In this document: positions 7,688 to 16,894 of the stretch, one piece after another
Layout: each line of letters opens with the position of its first letter
Position numbering within the stretch: the stretch's first letter is position 1
Source: Clostridia bacterium
Lineage (GTDB): Bacteria > Bacillota > Clostridia > Oscillospirales > CAG-272
Direction of reading: 5' to 3'
Length of the DNA stretch: 64,000 nt
Assembly: GCA_017467105.1 (NCBI GenBank)
Contig: JAFTSU010000028.1
Location: 79,217 to 143,216 of the forward strand
The notes under the pieces: model-generated
Told to the model about the DNA's origin: nothing
Database searches by the model: none
The model's input: only the letters and a program-made list of their open reading frames with translations
Made by a program: the position numbers and the translations under genes

Positions 7688-9106
7688 ATGCTTGATTTAA
7701 GCGACTTTAAGGAGCTTGGCGGTTTTATCCGCTTTTTTAAAGAAATATCGAGGATACCGCACGGCTCGGGCAACACGGCGGCAATAGCGGATTACCTTGA
7801 AAATTTTGCGAGAGACAGGAAGCTATTTTGCTACAGAGACGAGCTTAATAACGTTATAATACGTGCAGATGCCACACCCGGCTACGAGAACAGACCTGCC
7901 GTTATACTGCAGGGTCACACCGATATGGTAGCGGAAAAAAGATCCGACTGCCAAAAGGATATGGCTGTAAGCGGACTTGATATCTACCGTGATGGTGATT
8001 TCCTTCGCGCAGATGGCACGACCCTTGGCGGAGACGACGGCGTAATGGTTGCTTATGCTCTCGCACTCCTTGACGACAAAGCTATTCCCCATCCTACAGT
8101 AGAGTGCGTTTTCACCTCTGACGAGGAAACCGGGCTCGTGGGCGCTACGGGACTTGATACCTCGGTGCTTTCCGGGCGGATGATGATAAATATTGACTCC
8201 GACGAGGAGGGTGTTCTGACCGTAGGCTGCGCCGGCGGCGTGCGAGCGGATCTCTCTCTTCCAGTTTTCCGCGAAAACGTAAAAGAAGGCGGATACGTGA
8301 TGCGCATTGACGGTCTGGTAGGCGGTCACAGCGGTATAGAAATAGATAAGGGGCGGGAAAACGCAATAAAGCTTATCGGCGAGGCACTGGCGGACATAGG
8401 GGACGCGCGCATTGCTTCGCTGAGCGGAGGAAACGCGGACAACGCAATACCGAGATCCGCGGAGGCTGTGTTCCTATCTGATATTCCGCGCGAGGAGCTT
8501 GACGCAATATGCGAGTGCCTGCGCGAGAGATACGCCGTAGCAGAAAAGGATATTTCCGTTACGCTTGAACCGGCTGAGTGCGACTCGCACCTTACGAGAG
8601 AGTCAAGCGCCGCGGTGCTTCGTCTGATCTGTGACAATCCAACCGGTGTGATCAGAATGGACGAGGACCTGCCGGAGCTTGTGGAGACGTCGCTGAATAT
8701 GGGAATCGCAAGACTCGGAGAGGATGCGTTTTTGCTGTCCTTCTCTCTGCGCTCATCGGTAAACGAGAGAAAGGAAGAGCTGTTAAGGCGCGTCACGGAT
8801 ATCTCGGAGAGCCTGGGCGCCACAGTTTCCACTCACGGCTCATACCCAGGATGGAAGTACAGAAAGGATTCTCCACTAAGAGACATTATGTGCCAAGTCT
8901 ACAAAAAGAGATACGGTAAGGAAGCGAGCGTTGTGACCATACACGCGGGGCTGGAATGCGGAATATTCTCCGATAAGATACCCGAGCTTGACTGCGTGTC
9001 CATCGGACCCGACAACTTTGATATCCACACACCAGACGAGCATCTCTCGATCCCGTCAACCCTCCGAGTGTGGGAATATTTAAAAGAGGTTCTGATATCC
9101 CTATAA
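7688..9106 (+). CDS. pepD: M20-family cytosol nonspecific dipeptidase (aminoacyl-histidine dipeptidase, PepD)
   Basis: A 472-residue di-zinc dipeptidase that cleaves Xaa-His and other dipeptides in the cytosol. Metal-site motifs in order are VILQGHTDMVAEK (about 72-84), TTLGGDDGVMVAYALALL (bridging Asp), FTSDEETGLVGATGLD (catalytic Glu pair), INIDSDEEG and IHAGLECGIFSDK near the C-terminus. The central lid domain contains GGHSGIEIDKGREN. Length and motif order fit PepD well. It is the first gene of a two-gene peptidase operon, with the M29 gene 24 bases downstream. Confidence 0.95.
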   Translation: MLDLSDFKELGGFIRFFKEISRIPHGSGNTAAIADYLENFARDRKLFCYRDELNNVIIRADATPGYENRPAVILQGHTDMVAEKRSDCQKDMAVSGLDIYRDGDFLRADGTTLGGDDGVMVAYALALLDDKAIPHPTVECVFTSDEETGLVGATGLDTSVLSGRMMINIDSDEEGVLTVGCAGGVRADLSLPVFRENVKEGGYVMRIDGLVGGHSGIEIDKGRENAIKLIGEALADIGDARIASLSGGNADNAIPRSAEAVFLSDIPREELDAICECLRERYAVAEKDISVTLEPAECDSHLTRESSAAVLRLICDNPTGVIRMDEDLPELVETSLNMGIARLGEDAFLLSFSLRSSVNERKEELLRRVTDISESLGATVSTHGSYPGWKYRKDSPLRDIMCQVYKKRYGKEASVVTIHAGLECGIFSDKIPELDCVSIGPDNFDIHTPDEHLSIPSTLRVWEYLKEVLISL

Positions 9107-9130
9107 AACAGAATGAAAGGAATAGTATAA

Positions 9131-10357
9131 ATGAACAAGAAGAGATTACAGAAATATGCAAATCTGATCGCAAGATGCGGTGCAAACGTGCAGAAGGGTC
9201 AGGAAGTGCTGATAAACGCGGAGCTTGATCAGCCGGAGTTTGTAAAAATGGTGGTTGACGAGTGCTACAAGGCGGGAGCAAGCAAGGTAAACGTTGATTG
9301 GTCATATCAGCCGCTTATGAAGTCGCACGTAAGATACTGCTCGAAGAAGGTGCTTGGCGATCTGGATAAATGGCAGTTAGAAAAATGGGAGCATCAGGCA
9401 GAGGCTCTGCCCTGCAAGATCTATCTGATGTCCGAGGACCCCGACGGTCTTGCCGGTATCAATCAGAAAAAATACGCTGAATGTATGGCATCTCGCTCCA
9501 AGCTGATAAAGCCCATACGAAACAGAATGGAGAATAAGTATCAGTGGTGCATCGCCGCTGTTCCCAGCAAGGAGTGGGCGAAGAAGGTGTTCCCCGGTGA
9601 GAGAGTAGGCGCTGCCGTCGAAAAGCTGTGGGAGGCTATTCTCTCCACCTCGAGAGTTGACGACGATCCGATAGAAGCGTGGAGAAAGCACAATCAAGAT
9701 CTGAAGGAGAGATGCGACTACCTAAACGCTCTGAGGATCAAGGAGCTTAAGTATAAGTCAAAGTCAGGTACAGACTTTAGAGTAGGACTTCTCCCCGACG
9801 CTGTATTTATGGCAGGAGGAGAGGAGACCTTTGGCAGAGGAGTCTATTACAACCCGAATATTCCCACAGAGGAGGTATTTACCTCGCCGAGACGTGGAGA
9901 CGCGGACGGTATAGTGTATTCGTCAAAGCCTCTGTCCTACGGCGGACAGCTCATAGATAAGTTCTGGATCAAATTTGAGGGCGGACGCGCAGTTGACGTT
10001 GGCGCTGAGGAAAACGAATCTCTGCTCCGCGAGCTGATCGCTATGGATGAGGGAGCCGCATACCTTGGCGAATGCGCTCTGGTTCCCTATTCATCTCCTA
10101 TAAGAGAATCGGGACTGCTATTCTACAACACTCTTTTCGATGAGAACGCTGCGTGCCATCTCGCCCTTGGAAGAGGATTCACCAACGTGCTTCGGGACTA
10201 CGAAAGGTACTCCGAGGAGGAGGCGCACGAGAGAGGAATCAACGATTCTATCGTTCACGAGGACTTTATGATCGGTACTGAGGATATGTCTATAACCGCG
10301 CTTTGCGAGGATGGCATAGAGGTTAAAATATTCGAGAACGGAGAATGGGCATTCTGA
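9131..10357 (+). CDS. M29 family aminopeptidase
   Basis: A 408-residue metallo-aminopeptidase of the thermophilic aminopeptidase family (AmpS/PepS-like). The N-terminal domain begins NLIARCGANVQKGQEVLINA. The metal-binding C-terminal domain contains TDFRVGLLPDAVFMAGGEET, NPNIPTEEVFTSPRRGDADG, DEGAAYLGECALVPYSSPI and GLLFYNTLFDENAACHLALG, which carry the conserved Glu, His and Asp ligands. Length is normal for M29. Together with PepD and the divergent M18 enzyme it forms a peptide-degradation cluster. Confidence 0.95.
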   Translation: MNKKRLQKYANLIARCGANVQKGQEVLINAELDQPEFVKMVVDECYKAGASKVNVDWSYQPLMKSHVRYCSKKVLGDLDKWQLEKWEHQAEALPCKIYLMSEDPDGLAGINQKKYAECMASRSKLIKPIRNRMENKYQWCIAAVPSKEWAKKVFPGERVGAAVEKLWEAILSTSRVDDDPIEAWRKHNQDLKERCDYLNALRIKELKYKSKSGTDFRVGLLPDAVFMAGGEETFGRGVYYNPNIPTEEVFTSPRRGDADGIVYSSKPLSYGGQLIDKFWIKFEGGRAVDVGAEENESLLRELIAMDEGAAYLGECALVPYSSPIRESGLLFYNTLFDENAACHLALGRGFTNVLRDYERYSEEEAHERGINDSIVHEDFMIGTEDMSITALCEDGIEVKIFENGEWAF

Positions 10358-10440
10358 GTTAAGACGCTCAAAGCACCTCACAAGTTACAATTGAGCAATA
10401 GCCAAAAAACCGATCTTTTCGGATAAATAAGCAAGCAAAA

Positions 10441-10497
10441 AACACCGCAAATCTTGACACGGGTAACCCCTTTTTACAGATTTACGGTGTTTTTTTG
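10441..10497. terminator. bidirectional terminator between the M29 and FAD-dehydrogenase genes
   Basis: A 14-base stem (AACACCGCAAATCT with complement, one mismatch) encloses a 23-base loop, flanked by A-run and T-run. The minus-strand gene's TAA stop codon lies inside the right arm (10482-10484). Confidence 0.7.
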
Positions 10498-12071
10498 TAT
10501 TTTTCAAGTATAGCCTCGGCGCACATAACTCCGTCTCTGGCAGAGGAGACTATACCCCCGGAATACCCCGCTCCCTCACCTATAGGATACAGACCGTTTA
10601 CAGTCAGTGACATGAAGTCCTCCCCTCTCAGCACTCTGACGGGAGAGGTGGTCCTCGTCTCCGGACCTGTAAGCGTAGCCTCAGGATACATAAAGCCCGG
10701 TAACCAGGCGTCAAAATCAAGGAGTCCGAGTCGCATAGAATCTGTGACGTATTCGGGAAGATATTTTTCCGCCTTCACTCGCTCAACGCCAATGGGGTAG
10801 CTCGGCTTAACTCCGGCAAATGAAACATCCGCCCTTCCCTTCATAAATGCATCAAGACGCTGAGCCGGCGCTCTGTACGTACCCGATGTGATAGCGAAGG
10901 CGCGGCGCTCGATGGAGCGCTGAAGAGCAATGCCCGAGAAGACGTCACCGGAAAAATCGTCGGGAGTAACGGATACAAGAATCGCTGCGTTAGAGTTTTC
11001 TCCGTCTCTCTTATATTCACTCATACCGTTAGTGACGATCCCTCCTCTTTCGCTTGCCGCCGCAGCAACCGTACCGCCGGGACACATACAGAAGCTGTAA
11101 ACGCTGCGCCCCGTGGGAAGATGAGTAACCAGGTGGTAGGATGCCGCGCCAAGCCTTGACGCATCCGCATTACCGTAAATAAGTCGGTCAATGTATTCTC
11201 TCGGATGCTCGATTCGCATTCCTATGCCGAAGCCGCGAGCCTCCATAGGCGCGCCAATCTGACTAAGCAGCTCGAAAACGTCCTTGGCGCTATGACCTGT
11301 TGCGAGTATAAGATCATTGGTGGAAAAATCAATTATTTCCCCATTTTTCTCGACACGCCCCCCAACTAACCGTTTGTCAGACACATCGATAGCTATGAGT
11401 CTCGCAGCAAAATGGACCTCTCCTCCGAGAGATATGATCCTCTCTCTGATAGAGCGGACAATGTGGGAAAGCTTATCCGTTCCGACGTGAGCAGAGGATG
11501 AGTACATTATATCCTCCGGAGCGCCGTGGTGTACAAACTCCGATAAAACCTTAAGCTTGTATTTATCCGGAGCGCCCGCCTTAAGCTTGCCGTCGGAGTA
11601 TGTGCCTGCGCCGCCCTCTCCGTACTGAATATTGCACTCCGGATCAAGCATTCCGAGAGTGGTAAATAGTCTGACTCTGCTTTCTCTCTCCTCTACGGAA
11701 AGACCCCTCTCGTAAAGCACCGGGCGCGCTCCCGACTCTGCGAGAATGAGGGCTGCGAACAATCCCGCCGGTCCTGCGCCCACCACTACCGGTCGTGACG
11801 GAAGGCAAGCGGGTGGAGGAGCAAAGGTCATATCCGGATAAACGGATACTCGCTTACGAAGCTTGAGAAGACTCTCTTCTCTATCGCTCGACAGACAAAA
11901 CGCCACTGTCATATCGTAATGCACATTTTCCTTATCCTTAACGTTAAGGGTGCGACGGACGACGGTTACTTCGCCTATCTCATCACGTGATACGGGAAGA
12001 GCGGCAGTTATTCGGTCTATTATATCAGCCTCGGAATAATCCGTTGGCAGCTTTACGTTCGTTTTGATCAC
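10482..12071 (-). CDS. FAD-dependent oxidoreductase (COG2509-type uncharacterised dehydrogenase)
   Basis: A 529-residue flavoprotein. The N-terminal about 90 residues form a small alpha/beta domain found in this family. The FAD-binding dinucleotide fold follows, with RPVVVGAGPAGLFAALILAE near residues 95-114 and the second FAD contact DLILATGHSAKD. The family motif ECNIQYGEGGAGTYSDGKL and the C-terminal YPIGEGAGYSGGIVSSARDG are well conserved in COG2509 proteins. The physiological substrate is unknown. I chose the GTG at 12071 (residues V-I-K-T-N-V-K-L-P) because GGGAGGA lies 7 bases upstream. The only longer start is a TTG at 12128 with no ribosome site. Confidence 0.88.
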   Translation of the reverse strand: MIKTNVKLPTDYSEADIIDRITAALPVSRDEIGEVTVVRRTLNVKDKENVHYDMTVAFCLSSDREESLLKLRKRVSVYPDMTFAPPPACLPSRPVVVGAGPAGLFAALILAESGARPVLYERGLSVEERESRVRLFTTLGMLDPECNIQYGEGGAGTYSDGKLKAGAPDKYKLKVLSEFVHHGAPEDIMYSSSAHVGTDKLSHIVRSIRERIISLGGEVHFAARLIAIDVSDKRLVGGRVEKNGEIIDFSTNDLILATGHSAKDVFELLSQIGAPMEARGFGIGMRIEHPREYIDRLIYGNADASRLGAASYHLVTHLPTGRSVYSFCMCPGGTVAAAASERGGIVTNGMSEYKRDGENSNAAILVSVTPDDFSGDVFSGIALQRSIERRAFAITSGTYRAPAQRLDAFMKGRADVSFAGVKPSYPIGVERVKAEKYLPEYVTDSMRLGLLDFDAWLPGFMYPEATLTGPETRTTSPVRVLRGEDFMSLTVNGLYPIGEGAGYSGGIVSSARDGVMCAEAILEKYKKTP

Positions 12072-12241
12072 TCGGGCTCCTCCCTTCTCTTTTTCCACTA
12101 TTCTATCACAAATGGTGAATAAATTCAAGGATAATCCGCTATTTTACTTTCTCTTTTTTTGACCTACCGCGCCTTTTTAAAATATAGGGTAAATACAAAG
12201 CAAAAAAACACTAAATACTGACATTTTTTACCCACGTTTTA

Positions 12242-12269
12242 TTGACAAACAGCGAAATAGGTGTATAAT
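12242..12269 (+). promoter_or_regulatory. sigma-A-type promoter of the aromatic amino acid operon
   Basis: TTGACA (12242-12247) and TATAAT (12264-12269) are spaced by 16 bases. The short leader (about 27 bases to the ATG at 12303) leaves no room for a T-box or attenuator, so any control would be at initiation or by enzyme feedback. Confidence 0.85.
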
Positions 12270-12302
12270 AATATATTATATTATTTACGCGAGGTATACT
12301 TT

Positions 12303-13487
12303 ATGATCAACGAAAAAATGCGTTCACTTGGCGCAAAGCGCTCCGTTATTCGTGAGCTTTTTGAATATGGAAAGCAGAGAAAGGCAGAGATAGGCGCGGA
12401 TAACGTCTTCGATTTTTCTCTCGGAAACCCAAGCGTTCCCGCTCCCGAATGTGTAAACAGCGAGCTTAAGAGGCTTCTCTCAGAGGAAAGCTCCGTTATT
12501 CTGCACGGATATACCTCAGCTCAGGGTGATGTCGCTGTAAGAGCAGCCATCGCCGATTATGTAAACAAGACTCACGGTGAGGATGTAAACGCCGACTGCT
12601 TCTATATGACCGTAGGCGCGGCGGCTGCCCTTACCTCTACTCTTACCGCCCTGGTATGCGAGGGAGAGGAGGTTATCGTACCCTCCCCTTATTTCCCCGA
12701 ATACAAGGTGTTTATTGAGAGATGCGGAGCGAAAATCGTTGAGGTGCCCTGCGACGCGAGCGACTTTAATCTGGACGTTCAGGCAATAGAGGCGGCTATA
12801 AACGGCAAAACCGCCGCGATTATCATAAACTCCCCCAACAACCCCACGGGAAAGGTATTCCCGGAGGAGAATATTATAGCGCTCACTGATATGCTGAGAA
12901 AAAAGGAGACGACGCTTTGCCGTCCTATATATCTCATCGCGGACGAGCCCTACAGAGAGCTTGTATATGACGGTGTTAAGGTGCCCTATCTCACAAAATA
13001 CTATAACGATACCGTGGTTTGCTATTCGTACAGCAAATCACTCTCTCTCCCCGGTGAGAGAATCGGTTACGCTCTGATCTCTCCCAGAATGACGGATTTC
13101 GTATCCGTATATCAGGCAGTCTGCGGCGCAGGACGGGCTCTTGGCTTCGTTTGCGCTCCGAGTCTGCTGCAGAAGCTGCTTCCCCACGTTCTCGGCGAAT
13201 GCTCGGACGTTGCGATCTATGACAAAAACCGCAGACTTCTGATAGACAGGCTGGCAGAGTACGGTATTGAAACCGTAAAGCCCGAGGGCGCGTTTTATCT
13301 GTTCCTCAAATCCCCCAGCGGAGACTCCGGGGAGTTCTGCGAAAGAGCTAAAAAATACGAGATACTTCTTGTTCCCAGCGACGACTTCGGCTGCCCCGGC
13401 TACGCAAGGCTTGCGTACTGTGTTAAGACAGAGCAAATCGAGCGCGCGTTGCCTGCATTCAAGGCGCTTGGTGAATCCTACAAATAA
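12303..13487 (+). CDS. PLP-dependent class I aminotransferase (aspartate/aromatic type)
   Basis: A 394-residue fold-type I aminotransferase. It shows FDFSLGNPSVPAPECVN near the start, VPSPYFPEYKVFIE, the cofactor-contacting NSPNNPTGKVFPEENI (about 172-187), LIADEPYRELVYDG and the PLP lysine motif CYSYSKSLSLPGERIGYA (about 238-255). As first gene of the aromatic operon it most likely transaminates phenylpyruvate, hydroxyphenylpyruvate or prephenate, though the family also uses aspartate. The start at 12303 has GAGG upstream; the longer reading frame would begin inside the -10 region and is impossible from the mapped promoter. Confidence 0.9.
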   Translation: MINEKMRSLGAKRSVIRELFEYGKQRKAEIGADNVFDFSLGNPSVPAPECVNSELKRLLSEESSVILHGYTSAQGDVAVRAAIADYVNKTHGEDVNADCFYMTVGAAAALTSTLTALVCEGEEVIVPSPYFPEYKVFIERCGAKIVEVPCDASDFNLDVQAIEAAINGKTAAIIINSPNNPTGKVFPEENIIALTDMLRKKETTLCRPIYLIADEPYRELVYDGVKVPYLTKYYNDTVVCYSYSKSLSLPGERIGYALISPRMTDFVSVYQAVCGAGRALGFVCAPSLLQKLLPHVLGECSDVAIYDKNRRLLIDRLAEYGIETVKPEGAFYLFLKSPSGDSGEFCERAKKYEILLVPSDDFGCPGYARLAYCVKTEQIERALPAFKALGESYK

Positions 13488-13508
13488 TTATCGGATCGGG
13501 TGAAAAAT

Positions 13509-14603
13509 ATGACACAGGAATCTTTGCTTGACAAAGCAAGAAAAATAATCAACGAGGTCGACGCCGAGATGCGCGAGCTTTTCATTAAGAGAATGCGCGC
13601 GGCTGAGATGGTCGCTGAATATAAGCAGGAGCGCGGTCTGGCTATTCTGGACGCGTCCAGAGAAAACGAGATCATAAGACGAAACTCGGAGAAGGTAGAG
13701 GACGAAGTGCTGAGAGAGTACTACGTCAGCTTCTTACGAAATAATATGGCGGTATCCAGAGCCTATCAGAGCCGTCTGATAGAGGGAATGCGCGTTGCGT
13801 ATTCCGGCACGGAGGGCGCATTCGCCCATATAGCAGCCGAGAAGCTCTACCCCTCCGCCGCAAAGGTGGCTTACCCGGATTTTGCGTCAGCCTACAGAGC
13901 TGTTGAGCTTGGTGAGTGTGACGTTGCGGTGCTTCCTATGGAGAACAGCTATAACGGCGACGTCGGTCAGGTCACGGACCTTATGTTCTCCGGAACGCTG
14001 TACGTAAACGGAATATACGATCTTCCCGTATCGCAGGATCTGCTTGGTATCAAAGGAGCGAGGCTGTCAGATATCAAGACCGTTTACAGTCATCCTCAGG
14101 CGCTGGGTCAGTGCCACAAATACATCGCAGAGAACGGATTTGATACTCGTGAGTACGAGAACACCGCTCTTGCGGCAAGGCACGTCGCTGAGATCTGTGA
14201 CAAGTCGGTTGGCGCTATTGCCAGCGCAGAGGCGGCTGAGATGTTCGGACTCCAGGTCATCGACCACGATATCAACGAAAGCCGAAGCAACACTACGAGG
14301 TTTGCGGTCTTCTCCCGCACCTCAAACAGACGCGTAGGACACGAGAGCGGAGTTAACTCCATACTTCTCTTTACCGTTCGTAACGAGGCGGGCGCTCTGG
14401 CGAAGGCTATAGACGTTATAGGCTCTTACGGCTTCAATATGCATTCGCTGAAGAGCAGACCTATGAAGGAGCTTTTATGGCAATATTACTTCTACGTTGA
14501 GACGGAGGGTAATATTCAGTCGGAGAACGGAGCTAATATGATGGAGGCTCTGGGCGAATACTGCGATAAGCTTAAGTTCGTGGGTACTTATATAAAATTC
14601 TGA
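13509..14603 (+). CDS. pheA: bifunctional chorismate mutase / prephenate dehydratase
   Basis: A 364-residue enzyme that turns chorismate into prephenate and then phenylpyruvate. Residues 1-90 are an AroQ-type chorismate mutase (DAEMRELFIKRMRAAEMVAEYK). The dehydratase follows, with MRVAYSGTEGAFAHIAAEKL, VLPMENSYNGDVGQV and the catalytic ESRSNTTRFAVFSR. The C-terminal ACT domain (SILLFTVRNEAGALAKAIDV) is the phenylalanine sensor. Its ligand motif reads LKSRP rather than the usual ESRP, which might alter feedback. Start: the ATG at 13509 follows GGGTGA with good spacing; a GTG at 13500 is an alternative. Confidence 0.95.
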   Translation: MTQESLLDKARKIINEVDAEMRELFIKRMRAAEMVAEYKQERGLAILDASRENEIIRRNSEKVEDEVLREYYVSFLRNNMAVSRAYQSRLIEGMRVAYSGTEGAFAHIAAEKLYPSAAKVAYPDFASAYRAVELGECDVAVLPMENSYNGDVGQVTDLMFSGTLYVNGIYDLPVSQDLLGIKGARLSDIKTVYSHPQALGQCHKYIAENGFDTREYENTALAARHVAEICDKSVGAIASAEAAEMFGLQVIDHDINESRSNTTRFAVFSRTSNRRVGHESGVNSILLFTVRNEAGALAKAIDVIGSYGFNMHSLKSRPMKELLWQYYFYVETEGNIQSENGANMMEALGEYCDKLKFVGTYIKF

Positions 14604-14616
14604 GGAGCTTTTTGCT

Positions 14617-15636
14617 ATGACGACACTACGTGTTGAGCTTGGAGAGCGAAGCTACGATATAGCTGTTGGACGTGGCTTGCTTAACGAGGCAGATAAATAT
14701 TTTAATCTTTGCCGAAAGGTCTTCATCGTTACCGACTCGGGCGTTCCAAAAGAATACGCGGAGCGTATAGCCGCTTGCTCTAAGGAGGCAACGGTGGTTA
14801 CCGTGCCCATGGGCGAAGGCTCCAAGAGCCCTGAGGTTTATACGGAGCTGCTCGAAAAAATGGTGGATTTCGGTATGACGAGGACGGATTGCGCCGTAGC
14901 CGTCGGCGGCGGAGTGGTTGGTGATCTGACCGGATTCGTTGCCGCGACCTATATGCGCGGTATAGATTTTTATAACGTTCCGACCACACTGCTATCCGAG
15001 GTGGACTCATCTATCGGCGGAAAGGTAGCTATAAATCTCGGCGGTGTAAAGAATATCGTCGGAGCATTTCATCAGCCTCGGTGCGTGCTGATAGACCCGG
15101 ACACTCTGAGAACTCTGCCGAAGAGACATATATCAAACGGTCTCAGCGAAGCGATAAAAATGTCGCTGACCTCAGACGAGGAGCTTTTTAGGTTATTTGA
15201 AACAGAAAGCGTAAACGAAGATAATATCGAGGACGTGATCATACGTTCGCTGAAAATCAAGAAGGCTGTGGTTGAAGCAGACGAGCGGGAATCCGGAATA
15301 AGAAGGATACTCAACTTCGGTCACACCTTGGGGCACGGTATCGAGGCTATGGAGCTGGACCGCGGACTTTACCACGGAGAGTGCGTAGCGATCGGAATGA
15401 CGGCAGTATGCTCCGATGAAGTCAGAGAGCGGCTGATACCAGTTCTGGAAAAGCACGGACTTCCCACGACCTACTCAGGTGATACGGAGGGAGCGCTCAG
15501 CTTCATTTCTCACGACAAGAAGTGCGAAGGATCGAGCGTAAGCGTTATTTTCGTTGATACCCCCGGAAGCTATAGGATAGAAAAAATGAGCGTTGACTGC
15601 TTTATCGCCGGCGCGAGAGAGGCTCTCAAGAGATAA
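14617..15636 (+). CDS. aroB: 3-dehydroquinate synthase
   Basis: A 339-residue NAD- and divalent-metal-dependent enzyme that cyclises DAHP to 3-dehydroquinate, the second step of the shikimate pathway. Motifs seen are MGEGSKSPEVYTELL, AVAVGGGVVGDLTGFVAATY (about 92-111), the active-site VPTTLLSEVDSSIGGKVAIN, metal-binding NFGHTLGHGIEAME and YHGECVAIGM, and SHDKKCEGSSV near the C-terminus. It lies 13 bases after pheA with a GAGG ribosome site. The 118-base gap after it carries a small stem (CCATA/TATGG, 15734-15747) whose right arm abuts the GGAGG of aroC. Confidence 0.96.
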   Translation: MTTLRVELGERSYDIAVGRGLLNEADKYFNLCRKVFIVTDSGVPKEYAERIAACSKEATVVTVPMGEGSKSPEVYTELLEKMVDFGMTRTDCAVAVGGGVVGDLTGFVAATYMRGIDFYNVPTTLLSEVDSSIGGKVAINLGGVKNIVGAFHQPRCVLIDPDTLRTLPKRHISNGLSEAIKMSLTSDEELFRLFETESVNEDNIEDVIIRSLKIKKAVVEADERESGIRRILNFGHTLGHGIEAMELDRGLYHGECVAIGMTAVCSDEVRERLIPVLEKHGLPTTYSGDTEGALSFISHDKKCEGSSVSVIFVDTPGSYRIEKMSVDCFIAGAREALKR

Positions 15637-15754
15637 AGAGAGCAAGCGAAAACGCAAATCTGCTCTTCAGCTCGGTCCGGAGCATTATACGCATTGTGAA
15701 CTATTACTCATAGCAAAAAAAGACACAAAAACACCATAACGGTATGGAGGTTTT

Positions 15755-16843
15755 ATGAAAAATAGCTTTGGAACAAGCTTATCCGTGACTATCTTTGGCG
15801 AAAGCCACGGCGACTATATAGGAATAACGATCGACGGAATTGCGCCGGGAGTGGAGATATCCGACTCATACATACGCGAAAAGCTGGCTTTGCGCCGCCC
15901 TGCAGGAAGAATATCCACCGCAAGAGTGGAGGCGGATGAGTTCAGCATAATATCAGGGGCGAAGGATGGATACACCACAGGGTCCCCCCTTACCGTCCTG
16001 ATACCTAATACCAACAAAAAGAGCGGAGACTACAGCGATATATTTGACACGCCCCGCCCCTCTCACGCGGATTACCCCGCCGAATGTAAGTATCACGGAT
16101 ATCAGGACAAGCGTGGCGGAGGGCATTTTTCCGGTAGGATCACAGCCGCTCTGGTGGCGGCGGGTGCTATCATTTCCTATGCGTTATTGAAAAAGGGGAT
16201 AAGACTTGCCACTCACATTTCATACCTGCACGGTGTGAAGGACCGAAAATTTGAAAATCTATACGATGATATATCATATCTTAACTCTATACACTTCCCT
16301 ACTCTTTCGGTAGAATCCGGAGATGAGATGCGTCGTGTAATCGAGGCAGCCGGCAAGGATGGCGACAGCGTTGGAGGAATACTTGAAAGCGCTGCTATAG
16401 GCATCCCGGCAGGCGTGGGCGAGCCTTGGTTTGACACCGTTGAGGGAGTCATTTCTCACGCGCTGTTCTCTGTCCCCGGAATAAAAGGAGTTGAGTTTGG
16501 TGAGGGATTCCGTCTCTCAGATATGTACGGAAGCGAAGCAAACGACCACTACCGTATGGAAGACGGACGCGTCGTCACAGAAACTAATAATATGGGCGGT
16601 ATCGGCGGAGGAATCACCAACGGTATGCCGCTAATTATCAGATGCGCGGTAAAACCCACTCCGTCTATTTACAAGGAGCAGCGTACTGTGCGCTTATCCA
16701 CCATGGAAAACGAGACTATAGCTATCGAGGGAAGACACGATCCCGCTATCATACACAGGGCAAGAGCCGTTGTGGACGCCGCTATCAGTATAGCTCTGGC
16801 AGATATGCTGGTGCAAAGATACGGTACGGATTATCTGAGGTAA
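15755..16843 (+). CDS. aroC: chorismate synthase
   Basis: A 362-residue FMN-dependent enzyme that makes chorismate from EPSP, the last common step. The family opening SLSVTIFGESHGDYIGITID is intact, as are RPAGRISTARVEADEF, SHADYPAECKYHGYQDKRGG (with the conserved His/Arg pair), FSGRITAALVAAGA and the C-terminal NNMGGIGGGITNGMPLIIR plus GRHDPAIIHRARAVVDA. Length is normal. Strong ribosome site GGAGG, 4 bases before the ATG. No fused flavin reductase is present, so reduced FMN must come from elsewhere. Confidence 0.97.
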   Translation: MKNSFGTSLSVTIFGESHGDYIGITIDGIAPGVEISDSYIREKLALRRPAGRISTARVEADEFSIISGAKDGYTTGSPLTVLIPNTNKKSGDYSDIFDTPRPSHADYPAECKYHGYQDKRGGGHFSGRITAALVAAGAIISYALLKKGIRLATHISYLHGVKDRKFENLYDDISYLNSIHFPTLSVESGDEMRRVIEAAGKDGDSVGGILESAAIGIPAGVGEPWFDTVEGVISHALFSVPGIKGVEFGEGFRLSDMYGSEANDHYRMEDGRVVTETNNMGGIGGGITNGMPLIIRCAVKPTPSIYKEQRTVRLSTMENETIAIEGRHDPAIIHRARAVVDAAISIALADMLVQRYGTDYLR

Positions 16844-16894
16844 GCCGTTTCCTCATAATAAAAATTCATTTAATTTAACACGGGTACTTAGTAA

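Noticed and set aside
12072..12302. T-box or peptide attenuator upstream of the aromatic operon
   Set aside because: The consensus promoter lies only about 27 bases before the first start codon, which leaves no room for a leader structure.
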